A stretch of 64,000 nt of DNA from Kuenenia sp039794105 (lineage in GTDB: Bacteria > Planctomycetota > Brocadiia > Brocadiales > Brocadiaceae), in contig NZ_JBDIWA010000005.1 of the NCBI RefSeq assembly GCF_039794105.1, forward strand, positions 62,001 to 126,000, in the 5' to 3' direction. A program made the translations under genes and the position numbers. This document shows positions 1-7,303 of this stretch, in pieces; positions within the stretch are counted from its first letter, which is position 1; each line of letters begins with the position of its first letter. Below the pieces are notes generated by a model. The model saw only the letters and a list, made by a program, of their open reading frames with translations, ran no database searches and had not been told where the DNA came from.

Positions 1-102
1 CGTAACAAACTCCCTGCTCTTAAAACGAATGTCCTTCCGCTGACGTGTATGATAAATCTTCGAGGCCGCTTATTTTCGGAATATCTGCCAATGCTGACTG
101 TT

Positions 103-1158
103 TTATAGAGGCATAAGATCCCTTCCTGCTATTTTTGCCCCTAATTTCCACGATACCGAAGTCTGCCTTCTTTCCTTCTTTGTCAATTCCGTATACGCAG
201 AAATCACATCTTCGCCCGATTGAATGCAGGTGCATATCGCTTCCGCAGCAAGAAGCCCCGACGACAATGCACATGAAATCCCTTCTCCAAAGGCATTCAA
301 AAACCCCGCGGCTTCCCCCACCAGAAGGATATTGCCCTTCCCCAGATAAAAATTCCCCGAAGCGCACATAGTATTTCCCAGGCAGCTTGTCTTTCGCACC
401 AATTTTTTCAATGCCAGCCCATGTTCTCTCTCCAGCATTTCGCGAAATGCATTCAGACAAGGAAAGATTTTAGCCCCCTTTCTTACGGATGTGCCAAATA
501 CCTGCAAATCATCCTTTACGCTGAACCATGCATACACTTCGCCGTATTTTTGGTCAAGGAATCCATGATAAAAATGTGGGTCTAAACGGGACTGCCCTTC
601 ATAATAATTTTGATATGCAATAAACCATTTCACATTATGCTCAAATTCGGGCGAAAGCATTGCCCTGATACGAGAAACACTTCCCTCGGCGCTTATTAAA
701 TACCTGCATTTTGTCTGGCGTATTTTATCTTCTCTGGCATCATAATAATGAACAACAACCGCATTCCCCACCGTTTCAAACCCTTTAAACACAGCACAAT
801 CCATCACTTCCGCTCCGGAATTGCTGATAAGCCAGTAATCGTATTCCGAACGCCATACATTCGGCGCCCCCTCACTATCCTTTGAAAACGGCCAGTCTGA
901 ATAATTCGCATCATCACTCCAGAACCTTACCCCTTTTAACAGCTTTGGCTGTACATAAACGGCATCGGGTATCCTGCCAAAATAGTGTTCGGTGATCTCC
1001 TGGGATTTTTTAAAGATAATGCCTGAACATATCTTATATCTGGGAAGTTTCTTTTTATCCAATACCAGTACCCGGAGTCCCTCGCCGGTCAGCCTTTTTG
1101 CAGCGGCAGCGCCCGAAGGGCCTGAACCTACCACTACGGCATCATATATCTCATCCAT
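103..1158 (-). CDS. Geranylgeranyl-reductase-family FAD-dependent oxidoreductase
   Basis: A 351-residue flavoprotein. The N-terminus has the FAD Rossmann motif GSGPSG (residues 11-16), followed by an acidic residue at the end of the second strand (LVLD, about 31-34) that normally binds the FAD ribose. The LPRYKICSG segment (about 38-46) and the GEAAGF segment near residue 280 match the second and third FAD contacts of the geranylgeranyl reductase/halogenase group. Such enzymes reduce isoprenoid double bonds or oxidise lipid-like substrates; the substrate here cannot be read. The protein is somewhat shorter than many relatives, and downstream codons in another frame (to about position 20) do not clearly restore a longer tail. 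The start ATG has only a weak GAG upstream. It is divergent from the next gene. Confidence 0.85.
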   Translation of the reverse strand: MDEIYDAVVVGSGPSGAAAAKRLTGEGLRVLVLDKKKLPRYKICSGIIFKKSQEITEHYFGRIPDAVYVQPKLLKGVRFWSDDANYSDWPFSKDSEGAPNVWRSEYDYWLISNSGAEVMDCAVFKGFETVGNAVVVHYYDAREDKIRQTKCRYLISAEGSVSRIRAMLSPEFEHNVKWFIAYQNYYEGQSRLDPHFYHGFLDQKYGEVYAWFSVKDDLQVFGTSVRKGAKIFPCLNAFREMLEREHGLALKKLVRKTSCLGNTMCASGNFYLGKGNILLVGEAAGFLNAFGEGISCALSSGLLAAEAICTCIQSGEDVISAYTELTKKERRQTSVSWKLGAKIAGRDLMPL

Positions 1159-1296
1159 CTTATACTCGCTTTCTACAAATAAGTTTTCCAGAGACGATAG
1201 TTAACTTTTTCTATAAAAAAACGTATTTGCCGGAACAGACTTTCAAGGGTAAAATGAAAACAGTTGTTTATCAATTATATATTACATTATTATACT

Positions 1297-1302
1297 GGAG
1301 GG
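1297..1302 (+). promoter_or_regulatory. Ribosome binding site GGAGGG for the DJ-1/PfpI gene
   Basis: GGAGGG lies 7 bases before the ATG at 1310 and fixes that start, which gives a complete signal peptide. Confidence 0.7.
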
Positions 1303-1309
1303 AACAAAA

Positions 1310-1927
1310 ATGAAAAAGACGTTCCTTGTATATCGATTAGCGCTTATACCATTTATTTTATTTACATTCTGTATCGTTATTAACAGTAAGGAGGCACATG
1401 CCATGCAGTCAATAAAAGGAAAAAAGGTTGTAATGATTATCGCAAAAAATAATTTCAGGGATGAAGAATTGCTGGAACCAAAGGCAATTCTGGAAAAAAA
1501 TGGCGCGGCGGTAACAATCGCTTCTTCTTCATTAAAAGAATCAACGGGGATGTTAGGGGCAAAAGTATCTCCGGATATCCTTTTTACGGAGATTGCTGTT
1601 GGCGATTATGACGCGGTAATATTTGTGGGTGGGACAGGGTCAAGCGAATACTGGGACAACCCCACGGCGCACACGATTGCGAAAGAGGCAAGCAAGGCAA
1701 ACAAAATAGTGGGAGCAATTTGCATAGCGCCGGTTACGCTTGCAAAAGCCGGATTGCTTAAAGGGAAAAAAGCCACAACATATTCCTCCACCGTAAATGA
1801 TATCAAATCCGAAGGGGCAAATTACACCGGCGAGGGCGTTGAAAAAGACGGGAATATAATAACGGCAGACGGCCCTGTATCGGCAAAGAAGTTCGGCGAG
1901 GCCATTGTCAAGGCGCTTCAGAAATAA
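1310..1927 (+). CDS. Exported DJ-1/PfpI-family protein
   Basis: A 205-residue protein. Residues 1-31 are a signal peptide: KK, a hydrophobic stretch, then an AHA cleavage site. The rest is one DJ-1/PfpI fold: VVMIIAKNNFRDEEL (about 40-54) with the acidic residue of the nucleophile elbow pair, and AICIAP with a likely nucleophile Cys138. Family members act as proteases, glyoxalases/deglycases or chaperones, and the sequence alone does not separate these. Export to the periplasm or paryphoplasm is unusual because most DJ-1 proteins are cytosolic. It stands alone, with a possible AGGCG...CGCCT hairpin about 15 bases past the stop. Confidence 0.88.
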   Translation: MKKTFLVYRLALIPFILFTFCIVINSKEAHAMQSIKGKKVVMIIAKNNFRDEELLEPKAILEKNGAAVTIASSSLKESTGMLGAKVSPDILFTEIAVGDYDAVIFVGGTGSSEYWDNPTAHTIAKEASKANKIVGAICIAPVTLAKAGLLKGKKATTYSSTVNDIKSEGANYTGEGVEKDGNIITADGPVSAKKFGEAIVKALQK

Positions 1928-1961
1928 AAAATATATCCATTTAGGCGATTAGCGCCTCAGC

Positions 1962-1981
1962 ATCGACAAAATTTTGTCGAT
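1962..1981. repeat. Perfect 20-base palindrome
   Basis: ATCGACAAAATTTTGTCGAT reads the same on both strands. It lies 35 bases after the DJ-1/PfpI stop. There is no T tract, so it is not a standard terminator; it could be an operator or a hairpin. Confidence 0.6.
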
Positions 1982-2170
1982 ATATCAAAGCGTCTAAATA
2001 CGAAAGTCGAATGTCGAAATTCGAAACAATACCGAAACTCAAAATTCAAATGTTCAAAACCAAGACCATGAGACGTGTCCGTTTGCTGTGACCGTAAAAC
2101 CTGCCTGTTTCGCATTTCGTGCTTAGTATTTCGGAATTCCTTTTCGCAGCACTGTCTGCGAAAAGGTCTA

Positions 2171-2206
2171 GTACCTTATCAGTAATTTCTTTGCACTTTC
2201 CGGCAA
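2171..2206 (-). repeat. Dispersed ~35-base repeat, copy 1
   Basis: Read on the minus strand this matches 34441-34479 at most positions, with TTGCC, TGCAAAGAAATTACTGATAAGGT and a short 3' tail in common. A third, shorter match lies at 19894-19918. Confidence 0.55.
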
Positions 2207-2235
2207 ATAAAGTAGGCCTTTGGCGGCTTTCTCAA

Positions 2236-2264
2236 TGTAGAGCGACGAGGCTCGTCGTTCTACA
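2236..2264. repeat. TGTAGAG...CTACA hairpin
   Basis: Arms TGTAGAGCGACGAG and CTCGTCGTTCTACA pair with one mismatch around a single G. The outer TGTAG/CTACA ends are shared with the palindromes at 34235-34322 and 35173-35202. Confidence 0.5.
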
Positions 2265-2819
2265 AAGGCAACCCTTAAAAAATCACAATCTGTAAACCCG
2301 TAATGTATAATGTAGAGACGCATTGCATGCATCTCTTTGTTGTGTCAGTAAGTTTTCTTGTAATCAAGTGCGGGATTGGCTGAAAAAATTGGAATTCTAC
2401 AATTTGCAAACCGCTCAGACCATTTTCCAAAATCCAGATAAGATTCAAAGCCTTGAATCTATTGAAGAAGGCTTTGGAAAAGGATTATTTGTAGTAATTT
2501 CAGCGGAAGCAACGAAATGAAAATATGTATGTGAAGGGCAGGGAGGAATATGTGGCTTTTTGTCTCCTTTAACAAACAGGTTGATTATATTAGCCAAAAG
2601 TTTTAGATTGTCGCAGAATATAAGGGATTCAAGACAGATAATGGCTTTTTCAGATAAGGAGAAACAAATAGGAAATGTGTCCTGTTTCTACAATGAAAGA
2701 CATGTACGAAATTGTAAAGGAGAGCGATAAAATCGTAACATTCCAGACAAATTTCTGCTAAAACATTCTCAAAAGAATTGTGATTATGAACAATACATTA
2801 TATAGAGGGATGCAAAACG

Positions 2820-3437
2820 ATGAGCAGTAGCCGAAAGAAACATTGGGAAAATGTTTATGAACAAAAGAAACCGTCTGAAGTCAGTTGGTACCAAGTTAAC
2901 CCTGCGGTGTCACTGGATTTTATCACTTTGGCAAAACCAAACAATGCTGCAAAAATTATTGATGTGGGCGGCGGTGCATCTGTCCTTGTGGATGAATTGC
3001 TGGACAAGGGATATAGGGATTTGACCATTCTTGATATTTCATCAAGAGCGATTCGTTATGCACAGGAGAGGCTGGGCAAGCGGGCTGAAAACGTATGCTG
3101 GATTGAGGCCGATGTGACAGAGTATATTGCACCCTATCCGTTTGACCTCTGGCATGACAGGGCGGTGTTTCATTTCCTGACCGATCCATTGGACAGAAAG
3201 AAATATGTTGAGGTATTACAAAATTCTTTGAAAAGGGGAGGGCATTTGATTATCGCCGCTTTTGCAATTGACGGCCCAACAAGATGTAGCGGCCTTGATA
3301 TTGAACAATATGACGCGGAAAAATTACAAAATGAATTAGGAAGCGAATTCCTTCTGATGGAGGAAAAACAGGAAATTCATGTTACTCCCGCCAGCAAAGA
3401 GCAGAAATTTGGTTTTTTCCGGTTTATGAGAAAATAA
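2820..3437 (+). CDS. Class I SAM-dependent methyltransferase
   Basis: A 205-residue protein beginning with the HWENVYEQKKPSEVSWYQ lead-in of a common stand-alone methyltransferase group. The SAM-binding motif I is IIDVGGGAS (about 46-54), followed by the acidic LDIS loop (about 71-74) and the LIIAAFAIDGPTRCSGL strand (about 143-159). The substrate is unknown; relatives are annotated as thiopurine, tellurite-resistance (TehB-like) or generic methyltransferases. The start ATG follows a GAGGGA ribosome binding site. There is no operon partner: the next gene starts 92 bases downstream. Confidence 0.88.
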   Translation: MSSSRKKHWENVYEQKKPSEVSWYQVNPAVSLDFITLAKPNNAAKIIDVGGGASVLVDELLDKGYRDLTILDISSRAIRYAQERLGKRAENVCWIEADVTEYIAPYPFDLWHDRAVFHFLTDPLDRKKYVEVLQNSLKRGGHLIIAAFAIDGPTRCSGLDIEQYDAEKLQNELGSEFLLMEEKQEIHVTPASKEQKFGFFRFMRK

Positions 3438-3529
3438 TTAAATGGTATAGGAAGCAGAGAGGTGCATTCCTGTGCTGTATTATCAGCGATATCTATTATT
3501 TAAGGTCAGTAACTATTTACATTTAACCT

Positions 3530-4366
3530 ATGCTCCTGGGAGTACATTGTTCAATAAAAGGCAGTTTGCATAACGCCTTCAATGAAGCCGAGTCTTTGGG
3601 AATAGATACCTTTCAAATCTTTACGAAAAACCAACGCCAATGGAAAGAAAAAATCGTCGGTCCGGCGGAAAAAACGATTTTCAGAGAAACATTGCGGCAA
3701 TCAAACATAAAAACTATTTTTTCACACGCATCCTATCTTATTAATCTTGCCACCAGCGATAGCAGAATTCACGCACTTACCCACAATTCCCTCCTGGGAG
3801 AGATTCAACGGTGTGATGACCTTTGCATCGCAGCTATTATTATACATCCCGGTTTCACAAAAAATACCAGCAAACAAACCGGCATGAAAAACGTAATCAA
3901 AATGATAAAATCAGTACTCCAAAAAACAAACAACTCTCCCGTAAAAATCCTGATGGAAAACACTGCCGGCCAGGGGTCAAGCATTGGTTATCATTTCAAG
4001 CAGTTACAGCAATTAATTGAGGGAATCAGTTCTGAAAGAATAGGCGTCTGTTTTGATACATGCCACGCTTTCGCAGCGGGCTATGATATAAGGACGAAGA
4101 TCGGATTTGAAACAACGATGGAGGAATTGGACGCCACGGTAGGCCTCAACGCCCTTTATGCCATTCATTTAAATGATTCAAAAGGTGCTTTGGGTAGTAA
4201 AATTGACCGGCACGAACATATCGGGCAAGGCGCTATAGGACTGGAACCCTTCAGACAGATTATGAATATAATGAAACACATACCGAAAATACTGGAAACA
4301 CCAAAAGAGGGCGGCATGGATGTGAAAAATTTAAATGTTTTAAAAGGATTGGTTGTAAATCGTTGA
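3530..4366 (+). CDS. nfo: Endonuclease IV (AP endonuclease)
   Basis: A 278-residue TIM-barrel enzyme that cuts DNA 5' of abasic sites in base-excision repair. The usual trinuclear zinc ligands are visible in order: FSHASY (His), IIHPG (His), LMENTAG (Glu), FDTCH (Asp and His), IHLND (His), DRHEHIGQG (Asp and His) and LETP (Glu). Length is typical. No clear ribosome binding site precedes the ATG. The gene stands alone between the methyltransferase and the ferredoxin-oxidoreductase operon. Confidence 0.96.
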   Translation: MLLGVHCSIKGSLHNAFNEAESLGIDTFQIFTKNQRQWKEKIVGPAEKTIFRETLRQSNIKTIFSHASYLINLATSDSRIHALTHNSLLGEIQRCDDLCIAAIIIHPGFTKNTSKQTGMKNVIKMIKSVLQKTNNSPVKILMENTAGQGSSIGYHFKQLQQLIEGISSERIGVCFDTCHAFAAGYDIRTKIGFETTMEELDATVGLNALYAIHLNDSKGALGSKIDRHEHIGQGAIGLEPFRQIMNIMKHIPKILETPKEGGMDVKNLNVLKGLVVNR

Positions 4367-4648
4367 TCCCGAAAAATCAAAGGGGATGTTCACTGGTAAG
4401 AGAGAGTTTTTTTTGCTTCATCACTTACCCCCCTCAAGACATCTATTCGCAACTAAAACCTTACGCAAATATCGCTAGAATTCATAATATATTATTGTTA
4501 AACTGGATATCTTTAATAGCTACAGGCGAATGTAAATCTGGCTTTTCACAAATCCTTAGTAGTGCCATGCAATCTTCCCCAACAAGTAGTGAATACATCG
4601 TATTAAAAACTTCCCTATTAATTATGAAGAAGTAACGAGCGTTATCCA

Positions 4649-4903
4649 GTGGAAAAAAACAGCGAAAAAAAACGAAAGGGAATAGTTCACATAAATCATA
4701 AATACTGCAAATGCTGCGGTGTCTGCGTAAATCTTTGTCCGGTTAAAAATCTGGAAATCAAAAACCAAATATTAATGGAATTGAATAAATGTATTGCCTG
4801 CAGAACCTGCCAGCGTTATTGCCCGGATATAGCCATTGAGATAGAGGAAATAAATGTCAAAACAATTATTGCAGGGAAACCAGGCGATTGTGTTGGGAGC
4901 TGA
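4649..4903 (+). CDS. korD: 2x[4Fe-4S] ferredoxin subunit of 2-oxoacid oxidoreductase (KorD-like)
   Basis: An 84-residue protein with two C-x2-C-x2-C-x3-C-P motifs (Cys20/23/26/30 and Cys48/51/54/58), the usual delta (ferredoxin) subunit of ferredoxin-dependent 2-oxoacid oxidoreductases. Its 3' end overlaps korA by 50 bases in another frame, which implies translational coupling. The start is a GTG; the Shine-Dalgarno is weak. It should carry electrons from the TPP subunit to soluble ferredoxin. The 280 bases between nfo and this gene hold only a TTG-initiated frame I do not trust. Confidence 0.88.
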   Translation: MEKNSEKKRKGIVHINHKYCKCCGVCVNLCPVKNLEIKNQILMELNKCIACRTCQRYCPDIAIEIEEINVKTIIAGKPGDCVGS

Positions 4904-5879
4904 AGTTGCAGGCCTGACATTTTTTGCCGGCTACCCCATTACCCCGGCATCGGAAATACTACACAACCTGGTGAGCAGGAAAAAAATAAAAGTACTGCAG
5001 ATGGAAGATGAAATTTCCTCGTTAAGCGCCGTTATCGGCGCGTCACTCGCCGGCCTTAAATCAATGACTGCCACGTCCGGCCCGGGATTCTCTTTAATGC
5101 AGGAAAACATCGGTCTCGCACACATGATGGAAGTGCCGCTGGTGATTGTTAATGTACAAAGAGTAGGCCCCAGCACCGGCATGCCTACCTTGCCCGCTCA
5201 GGGAGATATTATGCAATGTATATATGGCAGCCACGGCGATTATTTTCCTATAGTATTTTATCCCAATTCCGTGGCGGAGCTTTATACTCATACGATAACG
5301 GCATTTAATGCCGCCGAAGAATCGTTAAGCCCTGTTATACTGCTAAGCGACGGCTACATAAGCCACCTCTATGAGACAATTGCCCCCCCTGGTAACTTTG
5401 TGATCAAAAATCGGGAACGGCTTCCGCTTGGCAGCGGGAATCGTCATTTCACCGGTCTATCACATGATGATTCTCAGCCAAAAACCTCGGATGTGGACAA
5501 TTACCGAAGACTTATTGCACGTCTGCGTGAAAAACAATTACGCATTGCGGGACAATATAACTATTACGAATACATTGAATGCCCGAAGAAAACCGATACA
5601 TTACTTATCTCTTATGGGGCTTTATCAAGGGTTGCGTATTATTTCAAAAATGATTTTTCATTATTCCGGCCAATACTGATGTTTCCGGTTTTTGACGACC
5701 TTAAGCGCATCGCATCCCAATATGAAAAAATTATCGTCATGGAAATGAATACAGGCCAATATGCCCGTGAAATTGAACGTTTATTACACCGTGAAGTAAC
5801 TTTGATCCCTATCCTCGGCGGACGCATAAGCCTGGAAGAAATAAAGAGTGTATTATCGGAAGTGATTAAGAAATGCTAA
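4854..5879 (+). CDS. korA: 2-oxoacid:ferredoxin oxidoreductase, alpha subunit (KorA-like)
   Basis: A 341-residue alpha subunit. It begins with the pyrimidine-binding part, including FAGYPITPASE (about 24-34), the catalytic-type MEDEISS segment (about 51-57) and TATSGPGFSLM (about 72-82). These are hallmarks of the 2-oxoglutarate/2-oxoacid family that makes or splits 2-oxoglutarate with ferredoxin, for example in the reductive TCA direction. It lacks a fused gamma domain. It overlaps korD by 50 bases and is followed 22 bases later by korB. The exact substrate (2-oxoglutarate or another 2-oxoacid) is inferred from the family. Confidence 0.93.
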   Translation: MSKQLLQGNQAIVLGAEVAGLTFFAGYPITPASEILHNLVSRKKIKVLQMEDEISSLSAVIGASLAGLKSMTATSGPGFSLMQENIGLAHMMEVPLVIVNVQRVGPSTGMPTLPAQGDIMQCIYGSHGDYFPIVFYPNSVAELYTHTITAFNAAEESLSPVILLSDGYISHLYETIAPPGNFVIKNRERLPLGSGNRHFTGLSHDDSQPKTSDVDNYRRLIARLREKQLRIAGQYNYYEYIECPKKTDTLLISYGALSRVAYYFKNDFSLFRPILMFPVFDDLKRIASQYEKIIVMEMNTGQYAREIERLLHREVTLIPILGGRISLEEIKSVLSEVIKKC

Positions 5880-5901
5880 AAAACAAGGATGTCGTTTTAT
5901 C

Positions 5902-6672
5902 ATGAAAAAAAATGCTATAAAAGACGTTCAGTTCAAACGTTATCTGAAACTCGAACTGCTGCCAACGCCATGGTGCGGGGGGTGCGGAAATGGTATTGTG
6001 CTGAAAACCATATGCCAGGCCTTTTATGAACTCAACTACCCTTTGCAAGGCACGGTAGTCGTTTCGGGGATTGGCTGCGCAGGGAGAAGTGCGGGATTTT
6101 TTAATCTTGATTCCGTACATACCACCCATGGCAGGGCAATTCCCGTAGCAGAAGGTATTAAATATGCGAACGAAAAGCTTAATGTGGTAGTAGTGAGCGG
6201 GGACGGCGACCTGATGGGTATTGGCGGCAACCATCTTTTGCATGCCATCCGGAGAAACACAAACATTACTGTTATTTGTTATGCAAATGAAATCTATGGC
6301 ATGACCGGCGGCCAGGTTTCTCCCATCACCCCAAGGGGTTGCGAGACGTTAACCACGCCGGGAGGGAATCCTGATAATCCCATGGATATACAATATTTAT
6401 TTAAAGGCAACAAAAGTTTCTTTGCACGCACCACGGCATATCACCTCAACCACATGAGAAAATGCATCGTGGCGGCCTTGCAATTTAACGGCTTTTCTTT
6501 TGTCGAAGCAAGAACCATGTGTATCGTCAATTACGGACGCCGGTTAGGGTACAAAAACTCCAGTGCAATGTTGAACCACTATAAGGAATTTTATAAAATT
6601 AATGATAATGCCGAAGAACTGGCGTCAAATGAAATTGGCATATTGCAATACCGCAATCGGCCTGATGCATAA
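5902..6672 (+). CDS. korB: 2-oxoacid:ferredoxin oxidoreductase, beta (TPP) subunit (KorB-like)
   Basis: A 256-residue beta subunit. WCGGCGNG (Cys25, Cys28) and GIGCAGR (Cys59) supply iron-sulfur ligands. GDGDLMGIGGNH (100-111) is the thiamine-diphosphate/Mg motif. It should form the catalytic core with KorA, using CoA, a 2-oxoacid and ferredoxin. No gamma (KorC) gene follows: the next gene is convergent and unrelated. Length is at the short end of the family. Confidence 0.94.
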   Translation: MKKNAIKDVQFKRYLKLELLPTPWCGGCGNGIVLKTICQAFYELNYPLQGTVVVSGIGCAGRSAGFFNLDSVHTTHGRAIPVAEGIKYANEKLNVVVVSGDGDLMGIGGNHLLHAIRRNTNITVICYANEIYGMTGGQVSPITPRGCETLTTPGGNPDNPMDIQYLFKGNKSFFARTTAYHLNHMRKCIVAALQFNGFSFVEARTMCIVNYGRRLGYKNSSAMLNHYKEFYKINDNAEELASNEIGILQYRNRPDA

Positions 6673-6713
6673 TTAGTTGTCAACAAAAAATACTTCATCA
6701 AAAGTGGAATTTA

Positions 6714-7013
6714 TTACCACACTTTTCTCAGCGTCTTTAGGCTTTTCAAATAGTCTTCGTACTCCAGGTTTGCCTCGATTTTGTACTCTTTTAATATATC
6801 CATCATCTTTGCTATTGAGACGCCTGCAATATGCGCAGCTTTTTCGAGAGATGCCTCTGATTTTTTATATTTTTCTATGGCAAGCATAACCCGCCCGAGG
6901 TCTACCAGCTCTCTTATTTTTTTTGAGACATCTTCATTTTCCTCTTTTGCCAGTGAGGAAAGAAATTTGTAATCAGTATCACCTATGCGGATACTCAAGG
7001 TCTTTGTTGCCAT
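6714..7013 (-). CDS. UPF0175-family antitoxin-like protein
   Basis: A 99-residue protein. The start MATKTLSIRI is chosen because GGAGG lies 6 bases upstream; a longer frame to 7082 would run into repeat DNA. The N-terminal part resembles a ribbon-helix-helix (TKTLSIRIGDTDYKFL). The C-terminal part has the UPF0175 pattern EASLEKAAHIAGVSIAKMMD and ends with LEYEDYLKSLKTLRK. Such proteins are usually small DNA-binding antitoxins or regulators paired with PIN-type toxins, but no toxin gene is adjacent. A broken relative lies at 38337-38616. Confidence 0.75.
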   Translation of the reverse strand: MATKTLSIRIGDTDYKFLSSLAKEENEDVSKKIRELVDLGRVMLAIEKYKKSEASLEKAAHIAGVSIAKMMDILKEYKIEANLEYEDYLKSLKTLRKVW

Positions 7014-7075
7014 TTTATGTACCTCCTTCAGATTGCCCCTAAGGGGGATACATTGTTTTTTATGTCTCCTTGGAT

Positions 7076-7097
7076 TTTTCAAATAACTAAAGTGTTA
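7076..7097. repeat. Right terminal repeat of the GTAACACTTTAG element family
   Basis: TTTTTCAAATAACTAAAGTG plus TTAC. Together with the adjoining GCCCCTAAGGGGG block (about 7033-7060) it matches 25383-25449, so it is the right half of the same element type. No left end is visible; the element probably replaced the original upstream region of the UPF0175 gene. Confidence 0.6.
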
Positions 7098-7303
7098 CAA
7101 AAAAAGGTAAAATAGGGTTACCCACGAGAAGGCTTCTTCACAAGTTAACAGAAAATTTGTATGATGTAAAGATGTGAAAAACATTGTAATAATATCCTTA
7201 CTACGCATATGAAGATAACAACCGCAGCAGGTATCTGGTTTATAAACATCCGTGCCCTTTCTCCCTGCTGCGGGTTATGCAAAACGTTAAAATCTGATTT
7301 ATT

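Larger units (their letters stand above)
1928..2819. other. Repeat-rich spacer
   Basis: About 890 bases with no convincing gene. It holds a perfect 20-base palindrome at 1962-1981, a dispersed repeat at 2171-2206, a TGTAGAG...CTACA hairpin at 2236-2264 and a half copy of a TGTAGAGACGC palindrome at 2311-2333. The reading frame 2323-2520 (65 codons, ending SIEEGFGKGLFVVISAEA) looks somewhat protein-like and could be the tail of a lost gene, but I do not recognise it. Confidence 0.6.

Noticed and set aside
4363..4635. 90-codon frame after nfo
   Set aside because: TTG start inside the nfo stop region, no ribosome binding site and no family resemblance.
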